DNA of 64,000 nucleotides from Azophilus sp965247035 (GCA_965247035.1 CBDFGJ010000001.1:62001-126000), one strand, 5' to 3'; numbered from the stretch's first letter, positions 25,214 through 35,800 are shown. Notes: generated from the sequence alone by a model not told the origin. Numbers and translations: made by a program.

Positions 25214-26734
25214 ATCAGCACGGAAAACGAACGCGACCCGCTGAAGGTGCGCCGGGCGCGTTTCGATCAGTGGCGGGCCGCCGGCGGCGCCTTCGCCAAC
25301 GACTTTCGCCGCCAAGACGAATCCGCCCGCCTGCTCAACGACTACAAGGATTGGGACAAGGCCGCCCTGGCGGCGCAGCCTGTCACCACGTCGGTGGCCG
25401 GACGCATGGTGCTGCGCCGGGTGATGGGCAAGGCCAGCTTCGTCACCTTGCAGGACGGCGCCGGTCGCATCCAATGCTACCTCAGCCGGGATGGCCTCGG
25501 CGTCGAAGCCTATCAGTCATTCAAGGACTTATGGGACCTTGGCGACATCGTTGGGGTGCGCGGCCGCCTAATGCGCACCAACCGTGGCGAGCTGACCGTT
25601 GAAGCCAATGAAGTGGCGTTGCTGAACAAGGCGTTAAGGCCCCTGCCGGAGAAGTTCCACGGCTTGACCGACACCGAAGCTCGGTATCGGCAGCGCTATC
25701 TGGACCTCATCATGAACGAGCGCACGCGCCGCATCTTCGAGCAGCGCTCGCGCATCGTTCAGGCTATGCGGCAGTTCTTCATCGAGCGGGACTTTCTTGA
25801 AGTGGAGACGCCGATGCTGCACCTCATCCCCGGCGGCGCCAACGCCGAGCCCTTCAAGACCCACCACAACGCGCTCGATCTGCCGCTCTATCTGCGGGTG
25901 GCGCCGGAGCTGTTCCTGAAGCGCTTGACTGTGGGCGGCTTTGAGCGAGTGTTCGAGATCAACCGAAATTTCCGCAACGAAGGGCTGTCCACCCGGCACA
26001 ACCCGGAATTCACGATGCTGGAGTTCTATTGGGCGTACCATGACTACCGCGACCTCATGGACTTGACCGAAGAACTGCTCGAAGGGCTCGAGCGGACGCT
26101 TTTTGGCGCAGATGGCTTTGCCTTTCAAGGCCAACGACTCCGGTTCCGCCGCGGTGGTTTTGAGCGCATGACGATGCAGGAATCCATCCTGCGCCACAGC
26201 ACGCTAAGCGCGCAGCAAGTAGAGGACGAGGACCACCTGCGGGCCAGGCTTCAGCGATCCAACCTGCAAGTGGATGCGGCTTGGGGGCTTGGCAAGCTGC
26301 AAATGGAGCTGTTCGGGGCCGAAGTGGAGAGCAAGCTGTTCGCGCCGACCTTCATCACCGGCTATCCGGCCGAGGTTTCGCCGCTGTCTCGTCGCAACGA
26401 CGCCAACCCCGCCATCGTTGACCGATTCGAGTTATTCGTAGGCGGGCACGAAATCGCCAACGCCTTCAGTGAACTCAATGACCCGGACGACCAAGCCGAG
26501 CGCTTTCGCCACCAAGCGCAGCGCAAAACCACCGGCGAAGCGGAAGCCATGCATTTCGACCAAGACTATCTAACGGCCTTGGAGTATGGCCTGCCACCCA
26601 CCGCCGGCGAAGGCATCGGCGTGGATCGGCTCGTCATGCTGCTGACCGATTCGCCATCGATTCGCGACGTGCTGCTGTTCCCGCTCATGCGTCCAAAGCA
26701 ACCGCCCCCCGACCGGCCGAGCCAGCCATCGTGA
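25214..26734 (+). CDS. lysS: Lysyl-tRNA synthetase (class II), apparently starting at ATC
   Basis: A 506-residue class II LysRS. An N-terminal OB-fold anticodon domain (VAGRMVLRRVMGKASFVTLQD) is followed by class II motif 1 (MRQFFIERDFLEVETPML), motif 2 (FEINRNFRNEGLSTRHNPEFT) and motif 3 (GIGVDRLVMLLTDS). Homologous starts align with (I)STENERDPLKVRRARFD. That position is ATC (25214-25216), six bases after a perfect AGGAGG (25202-25207). No in-frame ATG, GTG or TTG lies near it. The next in-frame ATG upstream (25100) would add 38 unrelated residues, and a CTG near 25184 is an alternative. The stop TGA overlaps a GTG at 26731 that is part of a duplicated ung start. Confidence 0.93.
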   Translation: MSTENERDPLKVRRARFDQWRAAGGAFANDFRRQDESARLLNDYKDWDKAALAAQPVTTSVAGRMVLRRVMGKASFVTLQDGAGRIQCYLSRDGLGVEAYQSFKDLWDLGDIVGVRGRLMRTNRGELTVEANEVALLNKALRPLPEKFHGLTDTEARYRQRYLDLIMNERTRRIFEQRSRIVQAMRQFFIERDFLEVETPMLHLIPGGANAEPFKTHHNALDLPLYLRVAPELFLKRLTVGGFERVFEINRNFRNEGLSTRHNPEFTMLEFYWAYHDYRDLMDLTEELLEGLERTLFGADGFAFQGQRLRFRRGGFERMTMQESILRHSTLSAQQVEDEDHLRARLQRSNLQVDAAWGLGKLQMELFGAEVESKLFAPTFITGYPAEVSPLSRRNDANPAIVDRFELFVGGHEIANAFSELNDPDDQAERFRHQAQRKTTGEAEAMHFDQDYLTALEYGLPPTAGEGIGVDRLVMLLTDSPSIRDVLLFPLMRPKQPPPDRPSQPS

Positions 26735-26832
26735 CCGACGCCGCCGCCCACAAGACCGGAATTGGCGCGGTCTGCCTTGCGTGAACTCCACCGGCCAACC
26801 ATCGTGACCGATGCCGCCGTCCAAGACCGCGT
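26716..26832 (+). repeat. 73-bp-spaced duplication at the lysS/ung junction
   Basis: The stretch around CCATCGTGACCGACGCCGCC (26727-26746) recurs in slightly changed form as CCATCGTGACCGATGCCGCC at 26800-26819, and similarity extends on both sides. The first GTG (26731) overlaps the lysS stop but now opens only a 17-codon frame ending at 26784. The second GTG (26804) starts ung. This fits a tandem duplication that separated a formerly overlapping lysS-ung pair. Confidence 0.75.
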
Positions 26833-27514
26833 ACGTCTGGAGCCTTGCTGGAAGGCGGCGCTGGCCAACGAATTCGGCAAGAGCTACATGCAGCGCCTGC
26901 GCCAATTCCTGCAAGCGGAGAAACGGGCGCAAAAGAACATCTACCCACGCGGCGATCAGATTTTTCATGCCCTCGACCTGACGCCTCTGCCGGACGTCAA
27001 GGTGGTCATCATCGGCCAAGACCCGTATCACGGGCCGAACCAAGCGCACGGCCTGTGCTTCTCCGTGCGCTCGGGCGTGGCGCTGCCGCCATCCTTGGTC
27101 AACATCTTCAAGGAAATTAACGACGATCTCGGCCGACCGGAAAACCAACTTCAGGAAGACAAAGGCTGCTTAGCACCTTGGGGCCGGCAGGGAGTGCTGC
27201 TGCTCAATGCTGTGCTGACGGTGGAGAGAGGTCGGGCCGGCTCCCACCAAGGCCGAGGCTGGGAGGCCTTCACCGACCAAGTGGTGCAGGTGCTGAACCG
27301 GGAACGGGAGGGGCTGGTGTTCCTGCTATGGGGCAGCTACGCGCAAAAAAAGGGCGCCATCGTCGACGCCAATCGGCACTGCGTCCTGCGCGCCCCGCAT
27401 CCATCGCCATTGTCCGCCCACCGAGGCTTCTTTGGCTGCCGGCACTTCTCCGCCGCCAACGCCTATCTGCAAAGCCGGGGCGTCGCCCCGATTGATTGGT
27501 CTCAAGTGGAATAG
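26804..27514 (+). CDS. ung: Uracil-DNA glycosylase (family 1)
   Basis: A 236-residue enzyme that removes uracil from DNA. The catalytic water-activating motif GQDPYHG is at residues 71-77 (Asp73), followed by GLCFSVRSGVALPPSLVNIFKE, LLLNAVLTVE and the DNA-intercalation loop HPSPLSAHRGFFGC. The GTG start (26804) gives MTDAAVQDRVRLEPCW, close to other Ung N-termini; a TTG at 26762 would add 14 residues. It follows lysS by 69 bases in the same direction. Confidence 0.95.
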   Translation: MTDAAVQDRVRLEPCWKAALANEFGKSYMQRLRQFLQAEKRAQKNIYPRGDQIFHALDLTPLPDVKVVIIGQDPYHGPNQAHGLCFSVRSGVALPPSLVNIFKEINDDLGRPENQLQEDKGCLAPWGRQGVLLLNAVLTVERGRAGSHQGRGWEAFTDQVVQVLNREREGLVFLLWGSYAQKKGAIVDANRHCVLRAPHPSPLSAHRGFFGCRHFSAANAYLQSRGVAPIDWSQVE

Positions 27515-27626
27515 CGCTTACACTTCAGGTTCCTTGACCATCGGTGGGAGGGCAGCAGATGCCGCCGGCGAAGGCCAGCAGCAACCTGCATACCCAGTCG
27601 CTTTGACCACAAGCAGGAGGGACCAC

Positions 27627-28010
27627 ATGCCGCAGTTCATACTCATTGGCCTTTGCGAGCCGCCAAGCGCGCAGGACCAAGCCGAGTTCGATGAATGGTT
27701 CGTCGATCAACACATCGAGGACACCACCAATTGCCCCAATTTCGTGCGCGGGCGGGTGTTCAAGCTCAGCGGCCCGCACCTCGATGGCGAAACCGTTTCC
27801 AACTACCTATCCCTTTACGAAGTTGAAGCACCCAGCTACGAGGAGGCGGAGCGCGTTCTGAACCAATGGCAAGCCGACCCGGACGCTTGGCCGGGGCGCC
27901 GGAAGCATTTGCAGACGGGCGCAAAAATGGGAGCGATGCCGCTGCGAGTAAAGGGTTCGGGCTGGTATGAATTGATCAAGTCCTTTTCTGGACCGGGAGC
28001 CGCTCAATAG
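27627..28010 (+). CDS. Small dimeric alpha/beta-barrel-like protein
   Basis: A 127-residue protein, start fixed by AGGAGGG five bases before the ATG. It begins MPQFILIGLCEPPSAQDQAEF, then DEWFVDQHIEDTTNCPNFVRGRVFKL, YLSLYEVEAP and EEAERVLNQWQADPDAW. Strand-helix-strand order, the H in the first helix region and the YEVE strand resemble EthD/ABM-type ferredoxin-like barrels, some of which act beside catabolic oxygenases. I cannot name a function. It is the last plus-strand gene of this run. Confidence 0.65.
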   Translation: MPQFILIGLCEPPSAQDQAEFDEWFVDQHIEDTTNCPNFVRGRVFKLSGPHLDGETVSNYLSLYEVEAPSYEEAERVLNQWQADPDAWPGRRKHLQTGAKMGAMPLRVKGSGWYELIKSFSGPGAAQ

Positions 28011-28042
28011 CTGGAACGCAACGAGGAACGGCGCGGCATGAA

Positions 28043-28230
28043 CTAGCCGAGCGCCACCGGAAGCCTCTCCAGGCCGCGAAACAGGAACGCCTGTCGCTGC
28101 ACCGCCCCGGCTGTATCCACTTGGAAGCCAGGGTAGTTCCTCACCAATTCCTCTAGGAACACCCGCCCCTCCAGCCGAGCCAGTTCCGCACCAATGCAGT
28201 AGTGAATGCCGCCACCGAAGGTGAGCGGTT
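28043..28230 (-). pseudogene. C-terminal fragment of a cytochrome P450
   Basis: Read on the minus strand, the 61 codons before the TAG at 28043-28045 encode LTFGGGIHYCIGAELARLEG, then VFLEELVRNYPGFQVDT and end with RGLERLPVALG. This is the heme-binding loop and C-terminus of a P450. Nothing of the other 300 or so residues remains; upstream the frame changes at about 28226 (AIADPDGNR in another phase) and tRNA-Asp begins 52 bases later. It is not a copy of the intact P450 at 13743 (FGFGIHRCLGN there). Confidence 0.8.
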
Positions 28231-28281
28231 ACCGTCCGGGTCGGCAATCGCTTTTATGGACTTGGTCGGAAGGCTGGTGAT

Positions 28282-28358
28282 TGGCGGAGCGGACGGGATT
28301 CGAACCCGCGACCCCCGGCGTGACAGGCCGATATTCTAACCAGCTGAACTACCGCTCC
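28282..28358 (-). tRNA. tRNA-Asp (anticodon GTC)
   Basis: The minus strand gives a 77-base cloverleaf starting GGAGCGGTAGTTCAG with acceptor stem GGAGCGG/CCGCTCC, anticodon loop CTGTCAC, T loop GTTCGAATC and encoded CCA. A P450 remnant abuts its 3' side. Confidence 0.97.
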
Positions 28359-28376
28359 GTATTCCGCTAGGCAGCT

Positions 28377-28452
28377 TGGTGGGTGTTGCAGGGCTCGAAC
28401 CTGCGACCTACGGCTTGTAAGGCCGTCGCTCTCCCAACTGAGCTAAACACCC
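28377..28452 (-). tRNA. tRNA-Val (anticodon TAC)
   Basis: The minus strand gives a 76-base cloverleaf starting GGGTGTTTAGCTCAG with acceptor GGGTGTT/AACACCC, anticodon loop CTTACAA, T loop GTTCGAGCC and encoded CCA. It lies 18 bases upstream of tRNA-Asp on the same strand, so both are probably one transcript. Confidence 0.97.
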
Positions 28453-28577
28453 CTGCCTTGGGCGGGCGGCTAGTTTAGCCCGTCGCCATCCGCTGTCAAA
28501 TGAAATGATGCGCCGCACTGGAGGGCGAACGAAGCCGCCAACGAGGCGACGCCGCAGACCGCCCTACGAACCCACTC

Positions 28578-28649
28578 TCTTGAGACCCGACCGCGGTTGC
28601 TTGCTCACCTGAAATTTGGCTCGAATGGGAGGATGATCAGGTCTCAAGA
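28578..28649. repeat. 10-bp inverted repeat pair after the Pcm-type gene
   Basis: TCTTGAGACC (28578-28587) and GGTCTCAAGA (28640-28649) are perfect reverse complements, 52 bases apart, just beyond the stop of the methyltransferase gene. The wide spacing and lack of a T run make an intrinsic terminator unlikely, but it could be a transcript-end structure or repeat remnant. Confidence 0.35.
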
Positions 28650-28652
28650 ACG

Positions 28653-29432
28653 CTAGCGATCACCCGTCAGCGGTACGAATGAGACCGGCAGAACCTCCTT
28701 CGAATCGTAGCCGCCATCTTCCCGCCGCGTCACCAGGGTCAGGTTTTGAGCAGCGTGCGGGCTACCCACCGGCAGCACCATGCGCGCCCCCGCCTTCAGT
28801 TGCTCCACCAAAGCGGGAGGGATTTGCGGGCTGGCCGCTGTAACGATGATGCCGTCAAAGGGTCCTTCATCCGGCCAGCCAAAGAAGCCATCGCCAATTT
28901 TGATGGAAACGTTGTCAAATCCCAACACCTGCAACCGCTCCCTAGCACTCTCGGCCAAGTCAGGGATGATTTCAATGCTGTAGACCTGATCGACCAACTC
29001 CGCGAGGACCGCCGCTTGGTAACCGGAGCCGGTGCCGATTTCCAACACCCTGTGGTCTTGCTGAGGATTCAGCAGGTCGGTCATCAAGGCAACGATGAAG
29101 GGCTGCGAAATGGTCTGCCCATGGCCAATGGGCAAAGGCCGATTGATGTAGGCCGAACGCCTGTCATAGTGGTCGATGAACTTGTGCCGGGGCACTGAGG
29201 ACATGGCGTCCATCACCGCTGCGTCAAATTTCCCGCGGCCGGTGTAGTGGCGGGTCTCCCGAGCATCAGCGGCAATTTGGCTCAGTAATTGGGCCTGCAA
29301 CTCTGCCACTTGCACCTCCTCGCTGTTCGTCGCTGCGCTCATTATGCAGGCAAAGAACCCGCATAGCGCAGCTAGAACGGTGATGGGTGCAGCAAATTTT
29401 GGGTTTTGGCGCATCGTCGCAGGGCGGATCAT
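28653..29432 (-). CDS. Protein-L-isoaspartate O-methyltransferase family, with signal peptide
   Basis: A 259-residue Pcm-type methyltransferase that would methylate isoaspartyl residues for repair. The SAM motif is RVLEIGTGSGYQAAVLAEL. VPRHKFIDHYDRRSAYINRPLPIGHGQTISQP is the family substrate segment, and GARMVLPVG follows. Unlike cytoplasmic Pcm (about 210 residues), it carries an N-terminal extension with a hydrophobic segment (FAAPITVLAALCGFFACIM), suggesting export or membrane anchoring. The ATG at 29430-29432 has AGGAGC upstream. It is divergent from the giant gene. The cytoplasmic pcm usually sits near surE and rpoS, not here. Confidence 0.88.
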   Translation of the reverse strand: MIRPATMRQNPKFAAPITVLAALCGFFACIMSAATNSEEVQVAELQAQLLSQIAADARETRHYTGRGKFDAAVMDAMSSVPRHKFIDHYDRRSAYINRPLPIGHGQTISQPFIVALMTDLLNPQQDHRVLEIGTGSGYQAAVLAELVDQVYSIEIIPDLAESARERLQVLGFDNVSIKIGDGFFGWPDEGPFDGIIVTAASPQIPPALVEQLKAGARMVLPVGSPHAAQNLTLVTRREDGGYDSKEVLPVSFVPLTGDR

Positions 29433-29779
29433 GCAAGCTCCTATATAGATGAGGGGATGGAGTTGAGCCAAGCAAAGCCTACGCCCAAAATCTTTCCGAG
29501 TGCAGCGGGCTCAGGACATTGCGGAATTTTTTCGATCAGGCAGCGAGGGGGAGCTTGTCCGCGAATCGTTGAACACATACAAGTCCATCGCCAAACTTTT
29601 GCCTGATTTGTCCAGCATGTGGTGGCATCATGTATTATATGTCTTGATGACCAGCGGCATTTCTTGTATATAGTGCCCCGGATGCGGGTTGCCTGCCCCC
29701 TAGGTGCAGGCAGACTCACAACCGATTTGATTCGTATGTGGTGGGGAACCAATGTGCCATGAACCAATGAAGCAATGTC
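29433..29779. other. Divergent promoter region before the giant gene
   Basis: A 347-base spacer, AT-richer than its surroundings, has no supported gene. It holds the promoter candidate and leader hairpin listed separately. Confidence 0.5.
29644..29672 (+). promoter_or_regulatory. Sigma-70-type promoter candidate for the giant gene
   Basis: TTGATG (29644-29649), 17 bases, then TATATA (29667-29672), the ideal spacing. Transcription would start near 29679, giving a leader of about 100 bases with a 7-bp hairpin (TGCCTGC 29690-29696 with GCAGGCA 29706-29712). Confidence 0.55.
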
Positions 29780-29890
29780 ATGCCTGACCTCGGCATCAGT
29801 ACGCCTACCCTCTCCCACGCCCGCCGGCTCATCTCGCGGGCGTTCTTCGTCTGCATCCTTCTGCTGGGCCTCGCCGCGCAGGCACACGCG
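29780..29890 (+). other. Signal peptide of the giant protein
   Basis: A 20-residue n-region (MPDLGISTPTLSHARRLISR) is followed by a hydrophobic core AFFVCILLLGLAA and an AHA cleavage site before QEPG. The n-region is longer than average. RR is followed by L-I-S-R rather than a Tat consensus, so Sec export is more likely. Confidence 0.8.
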
Positions 29891-32800
29891 CAGGAGCCCG
29901 GCACCACGGTGACGACTATTACCGCCCCTGACGGTTCGGTAGTGGACGCAGTGGACACCAACATCGCCGGCGACTACATCATCACCTACACCACGACCAA
30001 CCCCGCCGGCCATGTCGCCACGCTGACCCGCACCGTGACCGTGAGCAACCCGACCTCGGCCAGGCAGGACGGCGGTGGGTCCAACACCGCGCCGATTGTG
30101 AATGGCCCCGCAGCGTCAGAGGTTACCGAGAACACCGCCGTCACCAGCCTAGTGGCGAACTACGCCGTGCCCGGTGCCGATGACAACACCTTTGCATGGT
30201 CAGTCGGTGGCGGCGCGGATGCGAATTTGTTCTCGATTGATGAAAAAGGCGAAGTGAGATTCATAAGCCTGCCGGACTTTGAAATGCCGACCGATGCCGG
30301 CGGCAACCGTGTTTATGACATCACCATCACCGCTACGGCCCTGGCCCCACCCAACCTGGCAAGCGAACCACTTGCGGTAACGGTTACCGTTACCAATCAG
30401 GCTGAAGCAGGCATGGTAACCATCATCGGCACACCTCAAGTCGGCATGACATTAACCGCCACCGTAACCGACCCGGATTACATCACCTCGACCAACCCGA
30501 ATGGCACGGTTGATGCCGCCGGTATACTTTATTTCTGGTCCACTGACGTAGGCACAGGCATGGTAAGCGGTGTAGACGAACAAGCAACCTACATACCGGT
30601 GACAGGTGATGTCGGCAAGAGGCTAGGGGTCACCGCCGTCTATACCGATCCGCTATTCGGACAAGAAAACCCCTTCCACGAGCTGGCCACCGCCGTGGAG
30701 GCCGCACCCGCGTCCATGGATGCGACTCTGTCCGGTTTGACTATCTCGGCAGGCGCCTTGACGCCCGCCTTTGATGCGGCCAACTTGCTTTATGTCGCCA
30801 GCGTGGACAATGGGGTGGCAAGCGTTACGGTGAGCCTGACCACGAATGACGATGGCGCAACCACGGATGTGAGCGTGGATACCGGGGGTTCCGGCGGCGC
30901 AACAGCCAGTGAAACGATTGACCTGGTGGTTGGTGCAAACATCATCACCATCCTGGTCACCGCCGAGGACGCCGTTACCCCAAAAACCTACACCGTCACC
31001 GTGACCCGCGCCGCCAACCAGCCGCCGGTGGCAAATGCCGGGGACGATGATACTGCGGTTGCCGGCACGCCCGTGACCCTGAACGGCACCCTTAGCAGCG
31101 ACGTCGATGGCACTATTGAGAGTTATGTCTGGAAACACACCTTGACCGGTACTGCCGAGCCCGCCACGCCAATCACCCCGGACGCGACCGCCGAACCGAC
31201 CTTCACGCCTGCCGAGGCGGGGGCTTATACCTTTGAACTGATCGTTACCGATAATGAGGATGCCGTCAGTGCCGCCGACACGGTAGTCATCACCGTGCAG
31301 GCTGCCCTTGCCTTTACCGTAGAACCCGCGCTCGCCAGCGATGGCGCGACAGCAGGTGGCGTAACCTACGCCATAGACGGCAACGAGTTGGAACTGACCT
31401 TCACCGTCAATGTGGCATTGGAAAGCGACCCAACCGTGACCATCGCCGGGCGGCCCGCCGAGGTGACACCCGGCGCGGGCAATGCGTATACCGCGACCTA
31501 CACGGTGGTCGCGGCAGATGTTGACGACGACACGCTGGTGGGTTATGACATTGCCGTGCTGACAGCCGCCGATAATCCGGACAATACCCTTGGCCCGACC
31601 GCGGATACCAGTGCGATTCGAATTGATGTGCTCGCACCGACCATCGCCCTGAATGGTGATGCGGCTATCACGCTGACAGTGGGCGATGCCTACACCGATC
31701 AGGGCGCCGCCGCCACGGACAATCTGGATGCCAGCGTCACGACGGCCACCGCGCAGGGCGTTGATGCAGTGGACACCGACACCGCCGGGGAATACACCAT
31801 CACCTACACCGCGCGGGATGCCGCCGGCAATGCCGCCACGCAAGTGACCCGCACCGTCACCGTGCAGGCAGCCCTTGGCTTTGATGTGGAGCCCACGCTC
31901 ATCAGCAACAACTCCGGTGATTACGCCATAGACGGCGACCGCCTGACCCTGACCTTCACGGTCAATCAGGAATTGGCAAGCGACCCAAGCGTGACCATCG
32001 CCGGGCAGGCCGCCGCGGTGACACGCACTGGCAATGCGTATACCGCGATTTACGATGTGGTCGCGGCAGATGTTTCGGCAAGCGACGGCGCCTTGGCGAG
32101 TTATGACATTGGCGCAATGGCGGCCGTCGGCAATCCCGACAATGCCCTTGACCCGGACGCGGCTACCGAGAGCGCGATTCAAATTGACGTAACCGCGCCG
32201 GGCGTGGAGTTCGGCGCCATTGCCGAAGGTGTGATTGGCACGGCGCAGATGTACAACATCACCTTCTCCGAAGAAGTAACCGGTTTGGAACCGGGTGATT
32301 TCACCGCTTCCGCCGATGTCACGGTGAATAGCGTAACCCTCGCCAGCGGCACCACCTACACCATCGACTTCACCCCGAACGCGGTAGCCTTCGACCTGAC
32401 CCTTGCCGCGGACAGCGTGACCGACCTCGCCGGCAACACCGGTCCCGTCGCAGAAGCGACCGTAACTGGCGCCGCCACTGAACCCGCGTCCACGGATGCG
32501 ACTCTGTCGGGTTTGGCCATTGCCGATGGCAGTAACGACGTGGCTCTGACGCCCGACTTTGCTGCGAACAACTTGCCTTACACCGCCGGCGTGGCGACTG
32601 AGGTGACCAGCGTTACGGTGACGCCGACCGTGACCGACAAGGCGACCGTGGCTGTGAACGACGTCCCGGTTGCCAGCGGCCAACCCAGTGGACCGATTGC
32701 CTTGGATCTTGGCAATAACACCATCACCATCATCGTCACCGCCGAGGACGGCAGCACCATGCAAACCTACACCGTCACCCTTGCCCGTGCCGTTCCCCCA

Positions 32801-35800
32801 CCCGTCATTGCCTTGCGTGAGGACACGGGTCGCTCAGGTTCAGACCGCATCACCCGCAATAGAAATATAAATGTGACTAATCTGGTATCCGGTGGCACAT
32901 GGGAAGTCTCCACCAATAGCGGCAGGGGATACAACCCCAGCTCCGGCACCAGTTTCTCCTTGCTTAACGGCGTATATGCAAACAATCGGGTGCGAGTGCG
33001 CCAGACCGTGAATGGCGTTGTTTCCGCTCATGACGAGCTTGCCGCATTTACCTTTGATGCCGAGAACCCAACCATCACAGTCAATGAGGATTCACTCTCC
33101 GTCGAACTTGGGGGGACATACACGCCATTTACCTTTACTGCAAATGATAATACTGATGGAGATATCACAGATAATGTAGTTGTTGCTGGATATCCAGCCG
33201 ATACCAATACGGCTGATACTTACACTGTTACCTTTAATGTGCGTGATACGGCTGGAAACGATGCAGTACAGGTAACTAGGACAGTCACAGTTACACCTGA
33301 TGCCACGCCGCCGATGGTGACCCTCGGCACCATTGACGACGGCGTGATTGGCACCGAACAGATGCACGACATCACCTTTTCCGAGGCGATAACCGGCTTG
33401 GAAGCGGATGATTTCTCCGATTCCACCGATGTCACGGTGACTAACGTAGCCCTCGCCAGCGGCCCCGACTTCACCTACACCATCACCTTCACCCCGAACG
33501 CGGCAACCTTCATCCTGGCCCTTGCCGCCGACAGCGTGATGGACACTGCCGCCAGCCCGAACCCAGGCCCCGCGAGCCCGGCGAGCGAGACCGGCACCGC
33601 GGCGCCCGCGCCCAACACCGCGCCGACCATCGCCACTGGCGATGAGGCGGTGAGCTATGACGAGAACGGCGCCGGACCGGTGGCGACCTACACCGCGAGC
33701 GATGCCGAAAGCGACACCATCACCTGGTCAGTCAGTGGCGCGGATGCGGGTTTCTTTGAGATTGATGCCGACGGCGCATTGACCTTCAAGACACCGCCGG
33801 ACTTTGAAGCCAAGGCGGATGACGGCGGCGACAATGTTTATGACGTCACCGTCACCGCCACCGATGACGGCGCGCCGAATGAGGCCAGCGAACTTGACGT
33901 GGCGGTGACCGTTGGCAATGTGGACGAAGATGGCGCCATCGGCGCCATCGCCGGCACGCCCCAGGTCGGGCAACCGCTAACCGCCGGCGCCGTGACCGAC
34001 CCGGATTCGCCGGCTGATGGGACGCCTGTTTCCGGCATCGCCCATCAATGGCAAAGCGCGGACGGCGGCGAGTACGCCAACATCGTCGGCGCCACCAACA
34101 GCACCTACACGCCGGTGGAAGCCGATGCCGGCATGACCATTCGAGTCGTCGCCACTTACGCCGACGGCCATGGCGGCGGCAAGGAAGCCACCAGCGGCCC
34201 GACCGACGCCGTGGCGCCCGCGCCCAACACCGCGCCGACCATCGCCACTGGCGATGAGGCGGTGAGCTATGACGAGAACGGCGCCGGACCGGTGGCGACC
34301 TACACCGCGAGCGACGCCGAAAGCGACACCATCACCTGGTCAGTCAGTGGCGCGGATGCGGGTTTCTTTGAGATTGATGCCGACGGCGCATTGACCTTCA
34401 AGACACCGCCGGACTTTGAAGCCAAGGCGGATGACGGCGGCGACAATGTTTATGACGTCACCGTCACCGCCACCGATGACGGCGCGCCGAATGAGGCCAG
34501 CGAACTTGACGTGGCGGTGACCGTTGGCAATGTGGACGAAGATGGCGCCATCGGCGCCATCGCCGGCACGCCCCAGGTCGGGCAACCGCTAACCGCCGGC
34601 GCCGTGACCGACCCGGATTCGCCGGCTGATGGGACGCCTGTTTCCGGCATCGCCCATCAATGGCAAAGCGCGGACGGCGGCGAGTACGCCAACATCGTCG
34701 GCGCCACCGACAGCGCCTACACGCCGGTGGAAGCCGATGCCGGCATGACCATTCGAGTCGTCGCCACTTACGCCGACGGCCATGGCGGCGGCAAGGAAGC
34801 CACCAGCGCGCCGACCGACGCCGTGGCGCCCGCGCCCAACACCGCGCCGACCATCGCCACTGGCGATGAGGCGGTGAGCTATGACGAGAACGGCGCCGGA
34901 CCGGTGGCGACCTACACCGCGAGCGACGCCGAAAGCGACACCATCACCTGGTCAGTCAGTGGCGCGGATGCGGGTTTCTTTGAGATTGATGCCGACGGCG
35001 CATTGACCTTCAAGACACCGCCGGACTTTGAAGCCAAGGCGGATGACGGCGGCGACAATGTTTATGACGTCACCGTCACCGCCACCGATGACGGCGCGCC
35101 GAATGAGGCCAGCGAACTTGACGTGGCGGTGACCGTTGGCAATGTGGACGAAGATGGCGCCATCGGCGCCATCGCCGGCACGCCCCAGGTCGGGCAACCG
35201 CTAACCGCCGGCGCCGTGACCGACCCGGATTCGCCGGCTGATGGGACGCCTGTTTCCGGCATCGCCCATCAATGGCAAAGCGCGGACGGCGGCGAGTACG
35301 CCAACATCGTCGGCGCCACCGACAGCGCCTACACGCCGGTGGAAGCCGATGCCGGCATGACCATTCGAGTCGTCGCCACTTACGCCGACGGCCATGGCGG
35401 CGGCAAGGAAGCCACCAGCGGCCCGACCGACGCCGTGGCGCCCGCGCCCAACACCGCGCCGACCATCGCCACTGGCGATGAGGCGGTGAGCTATGACGAG
35501 AACGGCGCCGGACCGGTGGCGACCTACACCGCGAGCGACGCCGAAAGCGACACCATCACCTGGTCAGTCAGTGGCGGGGATGCGGGTTTCTTTGAGATTG
35601 ATGCCGACGGCGCATTGACCTTCAAGACACCGCCGGACTTTGAAGCCAAGGCGGATGACGGCGGCGACAATGTTTATGACGTCACCGTCACCGCCACCGA
35701 TGACGGCGCGCCGAATGAGGCCAGCGAACTTGACGTGGCGGTGACCGTTGGCAATGTGGACGAAGATGGCGCCATCGGCGCCATCAGCGGCACGCCCCAG

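Noticed and set aside
28232..28265. Minus-strand AIADPDGNR as a VOC/glyoxalase remnant next to the P450 fragment
   Set aside because: DPDGN-type motifs are common in that family, but nine residues are too few, and the P450 frame could give a similar sequence after a frameshift.
30653..32764. A 703-codon minus-strand ORF, and similar long minus-strand ORFs at 39017-40327, 49775-51130, 52211-54259 and 57956-59227
   Set aside because: They are antisense to the giant plus-strand gene. Their composition follows mirrored codons of the repeats, they are broken irregularly, and they show no ribosome sites or known motifs.
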